A stretch of DNA of 64,000 bases, taken from contig NZ_JAAVTK010000003.1 of the NCBI RefSeq assembly GCF_012275535.1, positions 124,001 through 188,000 on the forward strand, in the 5' to 3' direction. Under the pieces are notes generated by a model. The model did no database searches, was not told where the DNA came from, and saw nothing but the letters and a program-made list of their open reading frames with translations. The position numbers and the translations under genes were made by a program. The first letter of the stretch is position 1. Each line of letters opens with the position of its first letter. This document shows positions 16,481-24,971 of this stretch, piece after piece. The stretch comes from Hymenobacter artigasi (GTDB taxonomy: Bacteria > Bacteroidota > Bacteroidia > Cytophagales > Hymenobacteraceae).

Positions 16481-18250
16481 ATGCTCGTTCCAAAGAAAAA
16501 TCCCTCAGGAGTTCTGCTTTGGCTCATCTTCAGCTCGCTGCTGGCTTGTAGCTGCTCCTCAAAAGGCAGTTCGCATGAAGCCATCCGAATAAGATGGGTC
16601 CACGACCCCGAAACCATTAACCCGATGGCCCTCACTAACCAGGCCGCCATTGAGGTAAATAACCTGCTTCATCTCAGCCTGATACAGGCCAATCTAACAA
16701 ACCACCAGTACGTGCCAGCCCTGGCCGCTGCATTGCCGGAAGTGCGGCTGGTTGGCGACTCGCTGATGCACATCACCTATGAGCTGCGGCCGGTGGCCGC
16801 ATGGGACGACGGCCGCCCCATACTGGGAAGCGACGTAGCTTTCACCGTCAAGCTCATGTTTTGCCCGGGCCTGCCTAATGAAGTAGTCAGGAACCAATAC
16901 CACTTTATTAAAGCGGTAATTACGGACCCGGCCACCCCGCGCCGGTTCACCATTGTGTGCCGGGGGCAGGCGCCGGAATACGTAAAGGCCACCGGTGATT
17001 TTTGCATCCTGCCGGCCGCCACGCTGGACCCCGCCGGCCGCCTCAGCCGCTTCACCCTGGCCGAGCTGCAACACCGCGCGCCAACGGCCCCCGCCGATAC
17101 GGCCCTGCAAGCCCTGGCCCGCCAATACCAGCAAGGCTATGCCGGCCACCCGCCGGGGCAACTGCCCGGTTGCGGGCCATACGAGCTGGTGACTTGGGAA
17201 AAAGACCGTTTCCTGCATTTGCGGCGCAAGTCCCACTGGTGGGCCGACCAGTTGCACCCCGCGCCCCTAATGCTCCGGGCCAAGCCACAGCAGCTGGAAT
17301 ACGTCATTATTCCGGATGTGGCCACGGCAATTCTCGCCCTGCGACGCGGCGAACTGGATGTATTTCCGCAAATGCCGGCCCGCGAATTTGAGCGCCTGCG
17401 CACCGCCCCGGCCACGCGGGCAGCCCTGCAGTTTTACACCACGGACTCGTACAATGTGGTGACGGCGGGCTTCAATACCAGCCGCCCGGTCCTGGCCGAT
17501 GCCGCTACCCGCCGGGCCCTGAGCCGCTGCTTTGATGCCGGCCGCCTGATGAAAGCCACCCAGCTGGGGGCCGGCCAGCGCACCGTGGGCTTCATCAGTC
17601 CCTCCGACACGGCGAACTACAACCGTGCGCTGGCCCTCATCCCCTTCGACCCCATTCAGGCAGCGGCCTTATTGCGCCAGGGCGGCTGGCGGCGGGCGGC
17701 CGCGCCCACGGCCGGCTGGTTCCGGCCGGGCCCCGCTGGCACGAGCCAGCAGTTGCGCCTGACCATGCGCTACCGCGCCGGCGACCCCTTGCTTACCACC
17801 ATCGCGCTGCAGTTTCAGGCAGCTACGGCCCCGCTCGATATCCCGGTTTCGCTGCTGCCCACCGAAGCGGGGTCTTTTTCGGAGGTCCTGCGCGTCGGCG
17901 ATTTCGACATGTATGCCCAGGTGCTGAAAGGCAATCCGTTTATGTTTAACTTCACACCTTTTTTGCATTCGAAGGGCATTGGGGTGGGCAATTTCACGCG
18001 GTTCACCACCCCGGCCAGCGACCGCCTCATCGAAGCCATTGCCACCGCCAGCAGCAACGCCTCCCGGCAACGGCTTCTGCGCCAGTTCCAGGCCCTTATG
18101 CAACAGGAGATGCCCATGGTGCCCTTGTTTTTCCTACCGAGCCGCACGGTAGCCGATAAACGCCTGAGCGGGCTGAACGTGGGCAGCCTCAAGCCGGGCT
18201 ACCTGGCCACTACCATCGTGCGCGCGGCCCGGGCTACTCCTGCTCCGTAG
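16481..18250 (+). CDS. peptide-type ABC transporter substrate-binding lipoprotein
   Basis: A 589-residue family 5 extracellular solute-binding protein (DppA/OppA type). The N-terminus has a lipobox LLAC with Cys23, so it is lipid-anchored. Family features are NPMALTNQAAIEVNNLL near the start, WDDGRPILGSDVAFTVKL (about 108-125), GCGPYELVTWEKDRFLHLRR (about 230-249) and the C-terminal MPMVPLFFLPSR. Members bind oligopeptides, nickel, heme or sugars, so peptide binding is likely but not certain. It lies between the exported repeat protein and two permease genes, spaced 60 and 3 bases, which suggests one transcript and makes a peptide from the repeat protein a plausible ligand. Confidence 0.85.
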   Translation: MLVPKKNPSGVLLWLIFSSLLACSCSSKGSSHEAIRIRWVHDPETINPMALTNQAAIEVNNLLHLSLIQANLTNHQYVPALAAALPEVRLVGDSLMHITYELRPVAAWDDGRPILGSDVAFTVKLMFCPGLPNEVVRNQYHFIKAVITDPATPRRFTIVCRGQAPEYVKATGDFCILPAATLDPAGRLSRFTLAELQHRAPTAPADTALQALARQYQQGYAGHPPGQLPGCGPYELVTWEKDRFLHLRRKSHWWADQLHPAPLMLRAKPQQLEYVIIPDVATAILALRRGELDVFPQMPAREFERLRTAPATRAALQFYTTDSYNVVTAGFNTSRPVLADAATRRALSRCFDAGRLMKATQLGAGQRTVGFISPSDTANYNRALALIPFDPIQAAALLRQGGWRRAAAPTAGWFRPGPAGTSQQLRLTMRYRAGDPLLTTIALQFQAATAPLDIPVSLLPTEAGSFSEVLRVGDFDMYAQVLKGNPFMFNFTPFLHSKGIGVGNFTRFTTPASDRLIEAIATASSNASRQRLLRQFQALMQQEMPMVPLFFLPSRTVADKRLSGLNVGSLKPGYLATTIVRAARATPAP

Positions 18251-18253
18251 CGC

Positions 18254-19324
18254 ATGGCCGGCTTTATTTTCTGGCGATTGGCCCGCACTTTCCTGGCAAT
18301 CTGGGCCTTGGCATCGGGCGTATTTCTGCTGAGCCGCCACGACCTCGACACGGCCCTGCGCTTGTCGCTGCCCGATGCCGCCAGCCAAGCGGGCTCCGGC
18401 GCGGCCCTGCTACCCGAGAACCAGCAGGCTGCTCAGCAGGCCCTGCGCCGGCGTTTTGGCCTCGACTTACCCGTTTTTTATGTGAGCCGCGGGCCGGCTT
18501 CGCCCGCCGGGGTGCGGCCCTGGCATTGGCATGGCGGCCGCAACCAGTACCACCAGTGGCTGCGGGGGCTGGCGCACGGCGATTGGGGCACCTCGTTTCG
18601 GACGGGCCAGGGCGTGGCTGGCAGCCTGCGCCACGCCCTGGCTTTCACGCTGCCGCTCACGGGCACGGCGGCCGTGCTCGCGGTGCTGAGCGCGCTGGCT
18701 CTGGCGCAGCGCCTGGCCACGGCCCCGTGGTGGCAGCGCCCTATGCGGGCGGTGCTGGTGGCCGTGCACGGGCTACCGCTGTTCGTGGTGGCCCTGGTGC
18801 TACTGCTGGTATTTGCCAATCCCGATGTGCTGGACTGGCTGCCCACGTATGGCCTCGGCAGCCCCAATGAGCTGAACCCGAGCACCAGCCAGCAGCTGGC
18901 CGATGGTTTCCTGCATTTAATTCTGCCCGTATCAGCGCTGGTTATTACGGCCGTGCCCGAGCTCACGCTTCAGCTCACCGCAGCCCTGCAGCAGGAGCTG
19001 GGCACGGCCTACGCCACCACGGCCCGCGCCAAAGGCCTGTCGGCAGCGGCCGTGGTGCGGCACCATGCCCTGCGCAATGCCTTGCTTCCCACCCTGGCCC
19101 AAATCGCCGAGTTCCTGCCCGCCCTCGTGGCCGGGGCCGTGGTGGTAGAGGTCGTGTTTGCCCTGCCGGGCATGGGCCGCCTGCTGGCGGAGGCCTCCGC
19201 CGCCCGCGACTATCCCGTGCTGATTGGCGGCGTGCTGCTCACCGGTGCGGTTCGCCTGCTGGCCCTGCTCCTCGCCGACTTGTGTTATTTATGGGCCGAC
19301 CCCCGCATCCGTTGGCAGTCCTGA
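18254..19324 (+). CDS. peptide-type ABC transporter permease (DppB-like)
   Basis: A 356-residue inner-membrane permease of the BPD_transp_1 family. The first membrane helix begins at FWRLARTFLAIWALASGVFLL, followed by the large periplasmic loop typical of DppB/OppB and five more helices. The ATPase-contact (EAA) loop is visible as TTARAKGLSAAAVVRHHALRN (about 256-276). The start is the ATG three bases after the binding-protein stop. The next permease gene begins inside its last codons, as expected for a heterodimeric DppB-DppC channel. Confidence 0.88.
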   Translation: MAGFIFWRLARTFLAIWALASGVFLLSRHDLDTALRLSLPDAASQAGSGAALLPENQQAAQQALRRRFGLDLPVFYVSRGPASPAGVRPWHWHGGRNQYHQWLRGLAHGDWGTSFRTGQGVAGSLRHALAFTLPLTGTAAVLAVLSALALAQRLATAPWWQRPMRAVLVAVHGLPLFVVALVLLLVFANPDVLDWLPTYGLGSPNELNPSTSQQLADGFLHLILPVSALVITAVPELTLQLTAALQQELGTAYATTARAKGLSAAAVVRHHALRNALLPTLAQIAEFLPALVAGAVVVEVVFALPGMGRLLAEASAARDYPVLIGGVLLTGAVRLLALLLADLCYLWADPRIRWQS

Positions 19325-20289
19325 CCGCCTTCCGCTTCACCTGGTGGCAGCGGCTGGCGTTGGGCTGGTTGGTTTTGCTGGTGCTGGTGGCGGCAGTAGC
19401 GCCCCTGCTGCCCCTGCCCTACCCGCCGGGCCTGCCCGATTTGGCCAACATGGCCGTGCCACCATTCAGCGCCGCCCGGCACTGGCTGGGCACCGACCCT
19501 CAGGGGCGCGATGTACTGAGCATTCTGGTATATGGTGCCCGCACGGCCGTGCTGCTCACGCTGCCGGCCGCCCTGCTGGCGGCACTGGTGGGGGGCCTGG
19601 CCGGGGCCGCCGCCGGCTTTTGGGAAAATTCTGCCCGGGTGCCCCTGGCCTACTGGCTGGTGGGCACGGGCGGCACATGGTGGGTTTTGCAGCTACCATT
19701 GCCCATGCTGGGACTGGGGCTGATGCTTATCGGCGCACTGTTGGCGTTGCTGGCGCGCCTGCAAAACCGCCCGCTCCCCACCTGGCCACTCCCGGTCGAT
19801 GCCCTGGTGGTGGGCACGGCCACGGCCCTCGACACCATCCCGCGCCTGATTGTGGTGGTGGCCGTGGTGGCGAGTATCGGGCTTTCGGCCCCCGGCCTGC
19901 TGGCGGTAATGGTCCTGACCGCGTGGCCGCCAATGGCCCGTTTGGTGCGGGCCCAAATGCTGCGCGTGCGCCAGCTGCCGTTTATAGAAGCAGCGCGGGC
20001 GGCCGGTCTCCCGGAACGGCAGATATGGTTCCGGCACGCGCTGCCCCACGCCCTGCACCCGCTCCGCACCGCCTTGCCGCTGAGCGTTGCGGGGCTGCTG
20101 GGCCTGGAAAGCACCCTGTCATTTCTGGGTATTGGCCTGCCCCCGGAGGTAGCCAGCTGGGGCCGGCTGCTCGCCACCGTGCGCGATGAGCCCAGTGCCT
20201 GGTGGGCCCTGCTGTTCCCCTCTTTATTACTCACCCTGAGCATCTTGAGCTTAAATACCTTAAGCCGGATGTCCACATCAAGGGCTTAA
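19291..20289 (+). CDS. peptide-type ABC transporter permease (DppC-like)
   Basis: A 332-residue second permease. It shows the N-terminal DppC helix (WWQRLALGWLVLLVLVAAV), the family motif LGTDPQGRDVLSILVYGAR (about 66-84), and an EAA loop IEAARAAGLPERQIWFRHALPH. The ATG at 19291 overlaps the dppB-like gene by 34 bases; a GTG nine bases earlier is also possible. No DppD or DppF ATPase gene follows: the operon ends here, so the energising subunits must be encoded elsewhere or shared with another transporter. Confidence 0.85.
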   Translation: MGRPPHPLAVLTAFRFTWWQRLALGWLVLLVLVAAVAPLLPLPYPPGLPDLANMAVPPFSAARHWLGTDPQGRDVLSILVYGARTAVLLTLPAALLAALVGGLAGAAAGFWENSARVPLAYWLVGTGGTWWVLQLPLPMLGLGLMLIGALLALLARLQNRPLPTWPLPVDALVVGTATALDTIPRLIVVVAVVASIGLSAPGLLAVMVLTAWPPMARLVRAQMLRVRQLPFIEAARAAGLPERQIWFRHALPHALHPLRTALPLSVAGLLGLESTLSFLGIGLPPEVASWGRLLATVRDEPSAWWALLFPSLLLTLSILSLNTLSRMSTSRA

Positions 20290-20350
20290 TTCCCGGCGTA
20301 CAAAAAGGGGCGGTCGTTTAATAATTAAGCAGAACGAGGATGTTAATCCG

Positions 20351-20361
20351 ATGTCACAATT
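20351..20361 (+). promoter_or_regulatory. ATGTCACAATT motif, copy 3
   Basis: The motif lies 62 bases after the stop of the second permease gene and continues as TGG, which it shares with copy 4. Confidence 0.45.
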
Positions 20362-20525
20362 GGTTCTTTTTTCAGAGAGCTAAGGGCCTTTTACATCGAG
20401 CGCCGATTACAACTATTCATCTGAAAATCATTTGTTTGACAAAAACACGTTTTATATATATTTTGTTGAATATGATTTTATTCACTATAAATTTTCAGCA
20501 AACACCACATTAGCCTACTTTTTCA

Positions 20526-20536
20526 ATGTCACAATT
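20526..20536 (+). promoter_or_regulatory. ATGTCACAATT motif, copy 4
   Basis: The motif is 175 bases from copy 3, similar to the 188-base spacing of copies 1 and 2, and lies in the AT-rich stretch that closes the locus on the right. Confidence 0.45.
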
Positions 20537-20995
20537 GGTAGCACAATGTCCTTTTATGGGCATAAGTGCCGCCGTAACATTGTATTGATTTTAACCCAAG
20601 CCCTCGCTACTTCCCCCAGGTAGCGCATCTTTTTCTACCGACGTCTTATCTATATTCTTATGTACCTACTCATATACCCGTCATTGAGCACTCCTCGCCG
20701 GCCAAAAGCCCCGAATGAAACCGCTCGCCCAACCTCAACGGGCCTCGATTTCGTCACTCCCGACGGAATGGTAGTACCCCGAGCCTTGGGTGAAGCTGCG
20801 TTGCTGGGCCACACGGCCGTTTTGGTAGGAGGGCTTCTTGTTGGGGTATGGCCACAGGCGTAGCCTGTGCTTCCACTGCTGTTCCACCTTTCCTGTTTCT
20901 CGATTTCCAGCCCTCGACTACCCTTCCCGAATCTGGTATAATATGCTACCCATAATCCAGTATCTACCGCTCACCGGCTACCCCAGTTGAGCTTC

Positions 20996-21026
20996 AACCC
21001 GCCGTCTACCCCGGCGGGTTTTTTTT
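20996..21026 (+). terminator. strong rightward terminator without an adjacent gene
   Basis: Stem AACCCGCCG (20996-21004) pairs with CGGCGGGTT (21012-21020) around a short loop and is followed by a run of eight T. It reads rightward; the leftward strand has no T-run. The nearest rightward gene ended 700 bases earlier, so it either closes a long 3' leader of the transporter operon or an unannotated small RNA. Confidence 0.75.
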
Positions 21027-21070
21027 GTCCGGTGCGCGGCAACCAATGCCCCGCCCGATACCAGGTGCTG

Positions 21071-21982
21071 CTAGCTGGCGGCCGTTTCGTTTTGGGCGCT
21101 AACCAGGGCAATGCCTTCGGCGAAGGTGTGGGGGCGGTAGCCGAGGTCGTGCCGGGCTTTGGCGATGATGAAGCCGGTACGGGCCGGCCGCCGGGCGGGC
21201 TGCGTGAAGGTGCTGGCGTCTACTCGTTCAATCAGGCTCGCATCGAGGCCAAAATGCGCGGCTACGCGCAGGGCCATGGCGTGGGGCGTGAGCATTTCAT
21301 CGCCGCTGAGGTGGTAGATGCCTTGGACAGCCTGCCGGGCCAGCAACCAGCAGCCCTGGGCCAGGTCCTCGGCCAGGGTGGGCGTGCGCCACTGGTCGGC
21401 CACTACTTTGATGGGCTTGCCGGCGCGTAGGGAGTCGCGCACCCAGAGTACCAGGTTGGTACGGCCGTAATCGTGCGCCACACCATACACCAGTACGGTG
21501 CGGGCAATGGCCCAGGGGCCCGGGCTGGCCTGCACGGCCTGCTCGGCGGCCAGCTTGCTTTCGCCGTAGAAATTGACCGGTTCCGGAACGGCATCTTCGG
21601 CCAGGGGGCCGGCTTCGCCGCTGAAAATAAAATCGGTGCTGAGGTGCGTGAGGTGAATTTGCTGCCGGGCGCAGGCCTGCACCAGGTGCTCCACGGCCGT
21701 GACGTTGTGCTGCCAGCAGGCTTCGCGGTTAAGCTCGCACTCGTCCACGTTGGTCATAGCGGCAGTGTGGATGAGGTGGGTGGGCTGCTCCCGGGCCAGC
21801 ACCTGCTGCACCTGAGCGGCGTCGCTCACATCCAATTCTATGAAACGAACGCCCGGGTATAAGCCGGCCAACTTGTTGGGGCCCCGCGATGTGGCGACGA
21901 GGGCTACGTCGGGCTGCTGCCGCAGTAAGGCCACGAGCTTCTGCCCGAGCAGGCCGTTGGAACCCGTGAGCAGGATTTTCAT
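21071..21982 (-). CDS. dTDP-4-dehydrorhamnose reductase-like SDR (RmlD family)
   Basis: A 303-residue extended short-chain dehydrogenase of the RmlD_sub_bind family, which reduces the 4-keto group of dTDP-sugars using NAD(P)H. The nucleotide loop is GSNGLLGQ (about 7-14), the catalytic tyrosine-lysine pair is in NFYGESKLA (about 136-144), and the STDFIFSG segment supplies the catalytic Ser/Thr. I start at the ATG at 21982 (MKILLTG); an ATG four codons earlier is less family-like. No rmlA, B or C neighbours, so the sugar is undetermined and other family roles are possible. Confidence 0.8.
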   Translation of the reverse strand: MKILLTGSNGLLGQKLVALLRQQPDVALVATSRGPNKLAGLYPGVRFIELDVSDAAQVQQVLAREQPTHLIHTAAMTNVDECELNREACWQHNVTAVEHLVQACARQQIHLTHLSTDFIFSGEAGPLAEDAVPEPVNFYGESKLAAEQAVQASPGPWAIARTVLVYGVAHDYGRTNLVLWVRDSLRAGKPIKVVADQWRTPTLAEDLAQGCWLLARQAVQGIYHLSGDEMLTPHAMALRVAAHFGLDASLIERVDASTFTQPARRPARTGFIIAKARHDLGYRPHTFAEGIALVSAQNETAAS

Positions 21983-22056
21983 GCGGTACGCCATTGCAAT
22001 CGGTTATTACCTAATACCCTCACCTATACTAATAATCAGCACGATGCCTCAGTGCT

Positions 22057-22710
22057 TTACGGATAGGTGTAGCCGTATTCTTTCGTGATTTTCTTGCGCC
22101 GCATCTTCTCCACTTTCATGGTCATTTTAGCATCGGCCAGGGGACGGTCGCGGCCGTCTTTGGGAAGCTTGGCAATTTTATCAATTACGCTGAGGCCCTG
22201 AATTACCTGGCCGAAAACGGTGTACTGGCCATCGAGAAAATGGACACCGTCGTGGTTCTCAACCAAGTAAAATTGCGTGATGCTGCTGGGCGTACCGGCC
22301 GGGCCACCCATGCGGGCCGCGGCCAGGGAACCGTAGTTGTGCTGGTGGCCGGGCGCGAGCTCGGCGGGAACAGTGCCTTCGTTGGGCTGGCCCAGGCCGT
22401 CGTTGCTGGGGTCGGCGTCTTTGGAATTGGCATCGCCGCCCTGAATCATAAAGCCGTCGATAACGCGGTGAAAGCTGGTGCCGTTGTAGAATCCGCTCTT
22501 GGCTTTCTTCAGAAAATTGGCTTTGTGCAGGGGCGTGTCATCGAACAAAACTAGGCGAATAGTCCCCTGAGCCGTGGTGATGGTTACGACTTCATCCTTG
22601 TTTTTATGCCTGGCGGGCTTGGCCGGCTTATCAGCCGCAAAGGAGGGTGAAGTCAGCCACAACAGAGCCAGAAACAGCGTACTAGCCCAGGAGAACAGAA
22701 AGGATTTCAT
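22057..22710 (-). CDS. exported cyclophilin-type peptidyl-prolyl isomerase
   Basis: A 217-residue protein with a signal peptide (cleavage near SFAA-DK, residue 26) followed by a cyclophilin domain (about 40-200). The signature FHRVIDGFMIQGGD (about 81-94) and FGQVIQGLSVIDKI are clear. It should catalyse proline isomerisation during folding of envelope or secreted proteins. The basic C-terminal tail (KMRRKKITKEYG) is unusual but short. A good -33/-7 promoter lies 34 bases upstream, so it is transcribed separately from hemC. Confidence 0.9.
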   Translation of the reverse strand: MKSFLFSWASTLFLALLWLTSPSFAADKPAKPARHKNKDEVVTITTAQGTIRLVLFDDTPLHKANFLKKAKSGFYNGTSFHRVIDGFMIQGGDANSKDADPSNDGLGQPNEGTVPAELAPGHQHNYGSLAAARMGGPAGTPSSITQFYLVENHDGVHFLDGQYTVFGQVIQGLSVIDKIAKLPKDGRDRPLADAKMTMKVEKMRRKKITKEYGYTYP

Positions 22711-22743
22711 AAAATAAAAAGCAGAAATAAGGGGTTAAAGCCC

Positions 22744-22775
22744 CAAAACTACGTGGATTTGCAGGCCCCGACCAA
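22744..22775 (-). promoter_or_regulatory. promoter of the cyclophilin gene
   Basis: On the minus strand TTG (22775-22773) and TAGTTTTG (22751-22744) are 21 bases apart, matching the Bacteroidota consensus. Transcription would start about 30 bases before the ATG at 22710. Confidence 0.55.
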
Positions 22776-22799
22776 GCGCCCGGGCCGCACCAATAGCCC

Positions 22800-23726
22800 C
22801 TAGCCGCGATGCTCGCGGATGCTGGCCAGAATTTCGCGCCCCCCGCGCCCCAGCACGGCATCGGCCACCGAGATGCCCAGCGCCAGGGCTTCAGCAGTGG
22901 TCTCGACGGTCTGGATTTCCTCCACGTACTCCTCGCCGCTGAGGCTAATGAGGCCGCCGTGCAGCCGCAGCCGGTCGCCGTCGAGCGTGGCCAGGGCGAA
23001 CGATGGGATGCTGCACCCGCCTTCCATGGTGTGCAGAAAGGCGCGCTCGGCCAGCAGGCAGGTATGGGTGGCGGCATGGTCGAGGGCAGCTTTTAGGCGT
23101 GCCTTCAGGGCTTCGTCCAAGTTGGCGGCGCACTCGATGGCGATGCTGCCCTGGCCGGTGGCGGGCACAAATTGGTGGGCGGGCAGCGTGTGGCGCACCA
23201 GATGCTCGTAGCCCATGCGGTGCACGCCGGCGTAGGCCAGCACCAGCGCATCAAACTGGCCTTCTTCGAGCTTGCGCAGGCGGGTTTGGAGGTTGCCCCG
23301 GGCCTCGGCGGTGGTGGCATTGGGGTAGAAGCGGCGCAGCTGGGCCTTGCGGCGGGTGCTGCTGGTGCCCAGCACGATACCCGGCTTGTCAAGCGAAAAA
23401 TTCTCGTCGAAGCTGAGCACCACGTCGTTCACCTGCTCGCGTTCCAAGAAGGCCAGCAGCTCCAGCTCGCGTGGGATGCTGCTTTGCACGTCCTTGGCCG
23501 AGTGCACGGCGAGATGGGTTTCGCCACGCAACAAGCTGTTTTCCAGCTCTTCGGTGAACACGCCTTTGGAGCCTATTTTGGCCAGGCTACGGTCCTGCAC
23601 GGCGTCGCCGGTGGTTTGCATAGGCACAATTTCGGTTTCGAAACCGGCTTTTTGCAGCAGGTGGGCAACGTGCTCGGTCTGCCAGAGGGCGAGGCGGCTG
23701 GCGCGGGTAGCGAGGCGAATGGTCAT
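22800..23726 (-). CDS. hemC: hydroxymethylbilane synthase (porphobilinogen deaminase)
   Basis: A 308-residue cytoplasmic enzyme that joins four porphobilinogens into hydroxymethylbilane in heme synthesis. Family landmarks are the N-terminal IRLATRASRLALWQTEHV, HSAKDVQSSIPRELE (about 77-91), TSSTRRKAQLRR, and the dipyrromethane-cofactor Cys in MEGGCSIPSFA (about 241-251). Length is normal. The start ATG at 23726 sits right at the edge of a word-type repeat. No other heme genes are adjacent. Confidence 0.95.
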   Translation of the reverse strand: MTIRLATRASRLALWQTEHVAHLLQKAGFETEIVPMQTTGDAVQDRSLAKIGSKGVFTEELENSLLRGETHLAVHSAKDVQSSIPRELELLAFLEREQVNDVVLSFDENFSLDKPGIVLGTSSTRRKAQLRRFYPNATTAEARGNLQTRLRKLEEGQFDALVLAYAGVHRMGYEHLVRHTLPAHQFVPATGQGSIAIECAANLDEALKARLKAALDHAATHTCLLAERAFLHTMEGGCSIPSFALATLDGDRLRLHGGLISLSGEEYVEEIQTVETTAEALALGISVADAVLGRGGREILASIREHRG

Positions 23727-23848
23727 TCTAAGGGTTGAGTTTTGAGGGTTGAGGGTTGAATGATAAATGTTGAGTGGGAACTCGCGAAGTGCTACGCGGC
23801 CGGTAGCAGCAACTCAACCCTCAACATTCAACACTCAAACTCTTAAAA
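23727..23848. repeat. word-type inverted repeat (TTGAGGG/TTGAATG) between holB and hemC
   Basis: Left arm (23727-23775) is a string of heptamer-like words TTGAGTT, TTGAGGG, TTGAATG, TTGAGTG; right arm (23811-23848) is the near complement. The last three codons and the stop of holB are inside the right arm. The arm words match those at 30806-30957. Confidence 0.75.
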
Positions 23849-24971
23849 AGCCGCCCAGCCGCAGCGAGCTATCCACAAACACCATTTTGGCGTTGGCGTT
23901 GCGCTCGATGTGGTAGTGGGCATCGGTCAGCTCTTTGGTTAGTAAATCGGCGTTGCGGGGCGTCACAAATTTGGCGAAGCCGGTCACAAATTGCTGCTCA
24001 CCGGTGGCCAGGTGGGGCACAAATTTCGGGTCGATGCCGAACAGCAGCACCTTGCGCACCAGCCCCAGCGAGTAGCTCAGCAGCTCCTTCTGGTTTTCGC
24101 GGCCCAGCTTCTGAAATTCCTCGCTCTTCTTCAGAATGTCGCCCGCCTTGCTGCCATAGCTGAAACACAGGCGCATCCAGCCGCTAAAGAACTCGAAGTA
24201 GTCGTGGTCGGCGTTGGCGTCACGGCTGGCAATGGCCGCGCCCAGGCTGCCTTCGGCCAGCTGGGCGACCTGGCGGGCTTTCACTTCGGGCACCTGGTAG
24301 TGCTCGTGCAGGAAATCGGTGATGTCATCCTCCGAAAACGGGCGCACCACCACCGGCTGCACCCGGCTGATGATGGTGGGCATGAGCTGCTCGGGCGCAT
24401 GGCTCACCAGCAGGAAAATGGTAGCGGGCGGCGGCTCCTCCAGCAATTTCAGCACGGCGTTGGCGGCGGCGGGGTGCATGAGCTCGGGCAGCCAGAGAAT
24501 CACGATTTTGAAGCGCGCCTCGAACGCTTTCAGGCTCACCAGCTTCAGAATCTGCACGGCCTCGTCCTTGCTGATGTTGCCCTGCTTGTTCTCGGCCCCG
24601 ATGTGCTGCATCCAGTCGTTGAGGCCCTGGTAGGGGTTGTCGAGCACGAATGCTCGCCACTCGCCCATAAACTTGCTGCTCACCGCGTCCTTGGCCACCG
24701 ACTTGGTGGTGGTCACGGGCACGATGAAGTTCAAATCGGGGTGGGCGAGCTTGACCGTTTTGGTGCAGGCCGGGCAGTGGCCGCAGCTGTCTTGGGCATC
24801 GGCGGCGCGGGCTTCGCAGTTCAGAAACTGGGCGTAGGCGAGGGCTAGGGCCAGCGCCGCGCCGCCCTCCTGCCCCCGGAAAAGCTGGGCATGCGCTACG
24901 TGCTGCCGCGCCACGGATTGGCGTAGCAGGGCCTTAACGGCAGATTGGTTGGGGATGTCGGCGAAGGTCAT
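23835..24971 (-). CDS. holB: DNA polymerase III delta' subunit (clamp loader)
   Basis: A 378-residue AAA+ protein of the clamp-loader family. It shows the delta' features: AHAQLFRGQEGGAALALALAYAQ in place of a strict Walker A, the zinc-finger Cys set in CEARAADAQDSCGHCPAC (about 63-80), VILWLPELMHPAAANAVLKLLEEP (about 155-178), and sensor-like LLVSHAPEQLMPTIISRVQ. It starts at the ATG at 24971, which overlaps the TGA of the GlmU-like gene (ATGA), so the two are translationally coupled. Its last residues (LRV) and stop codon are encoded by a repeat arm. Confidence 0.88.
   Translation of the reverse strand: MTFADIPNQSAVKALLRQSVARQHVAHAQLFRGQEGGAALALALAYAQFLNCEARAADAQDSCGHCPACTKTVKLAHPDLNFIVPVTTTKSVAKDAVSSKFMGEWRAFVLDNPYQGLNDWMQHIGAENKQGNISKDEAVQILKLVSLKAFEARFKIVILWLPELMHPAAANAVLKLLEEPPPATIFLLVSHAPEQLMPTIISRVQPVVVRPFSEDDITDFLHEHYQVPEVKARQVAQLAEGSLGAAIASRDANADHDYFEFFSGWMRLCFSYGSKAGDILKKSEEFQKLGRENQKELLSYSLGLVRKVLLFGIDPKFVPHLATGEQQFVTGFAKFVTPRNADLLTKELTDAHYHIERNANAKMVFVDSSLRLGGFLRV

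Larger units (their letters stand above)
20290..21070. other. long intergenic region after the transporter operon
   Basis: A 781-base region without a convincing gene. Bases 20300-20640 are AT-rich and hold two ATGTCACAATT motifs. Bases 20660-20980 return to high GC; open frames of 63-67 codons here have no family features. A CACAGGC/GCCTGTG hairpin lies at about 20850-20868. TATAAT at about 20937 followed by the terminator at 20996 could delimit a small RNA of under 100 nt. Confidence 0.4.

Noticed and set aside
20432..20862. Open frames of 63 and 67 codons after the transporter operon
   Set aside because: No start context, no family features and biased AT-rich composition; probably chance frames in a control region.
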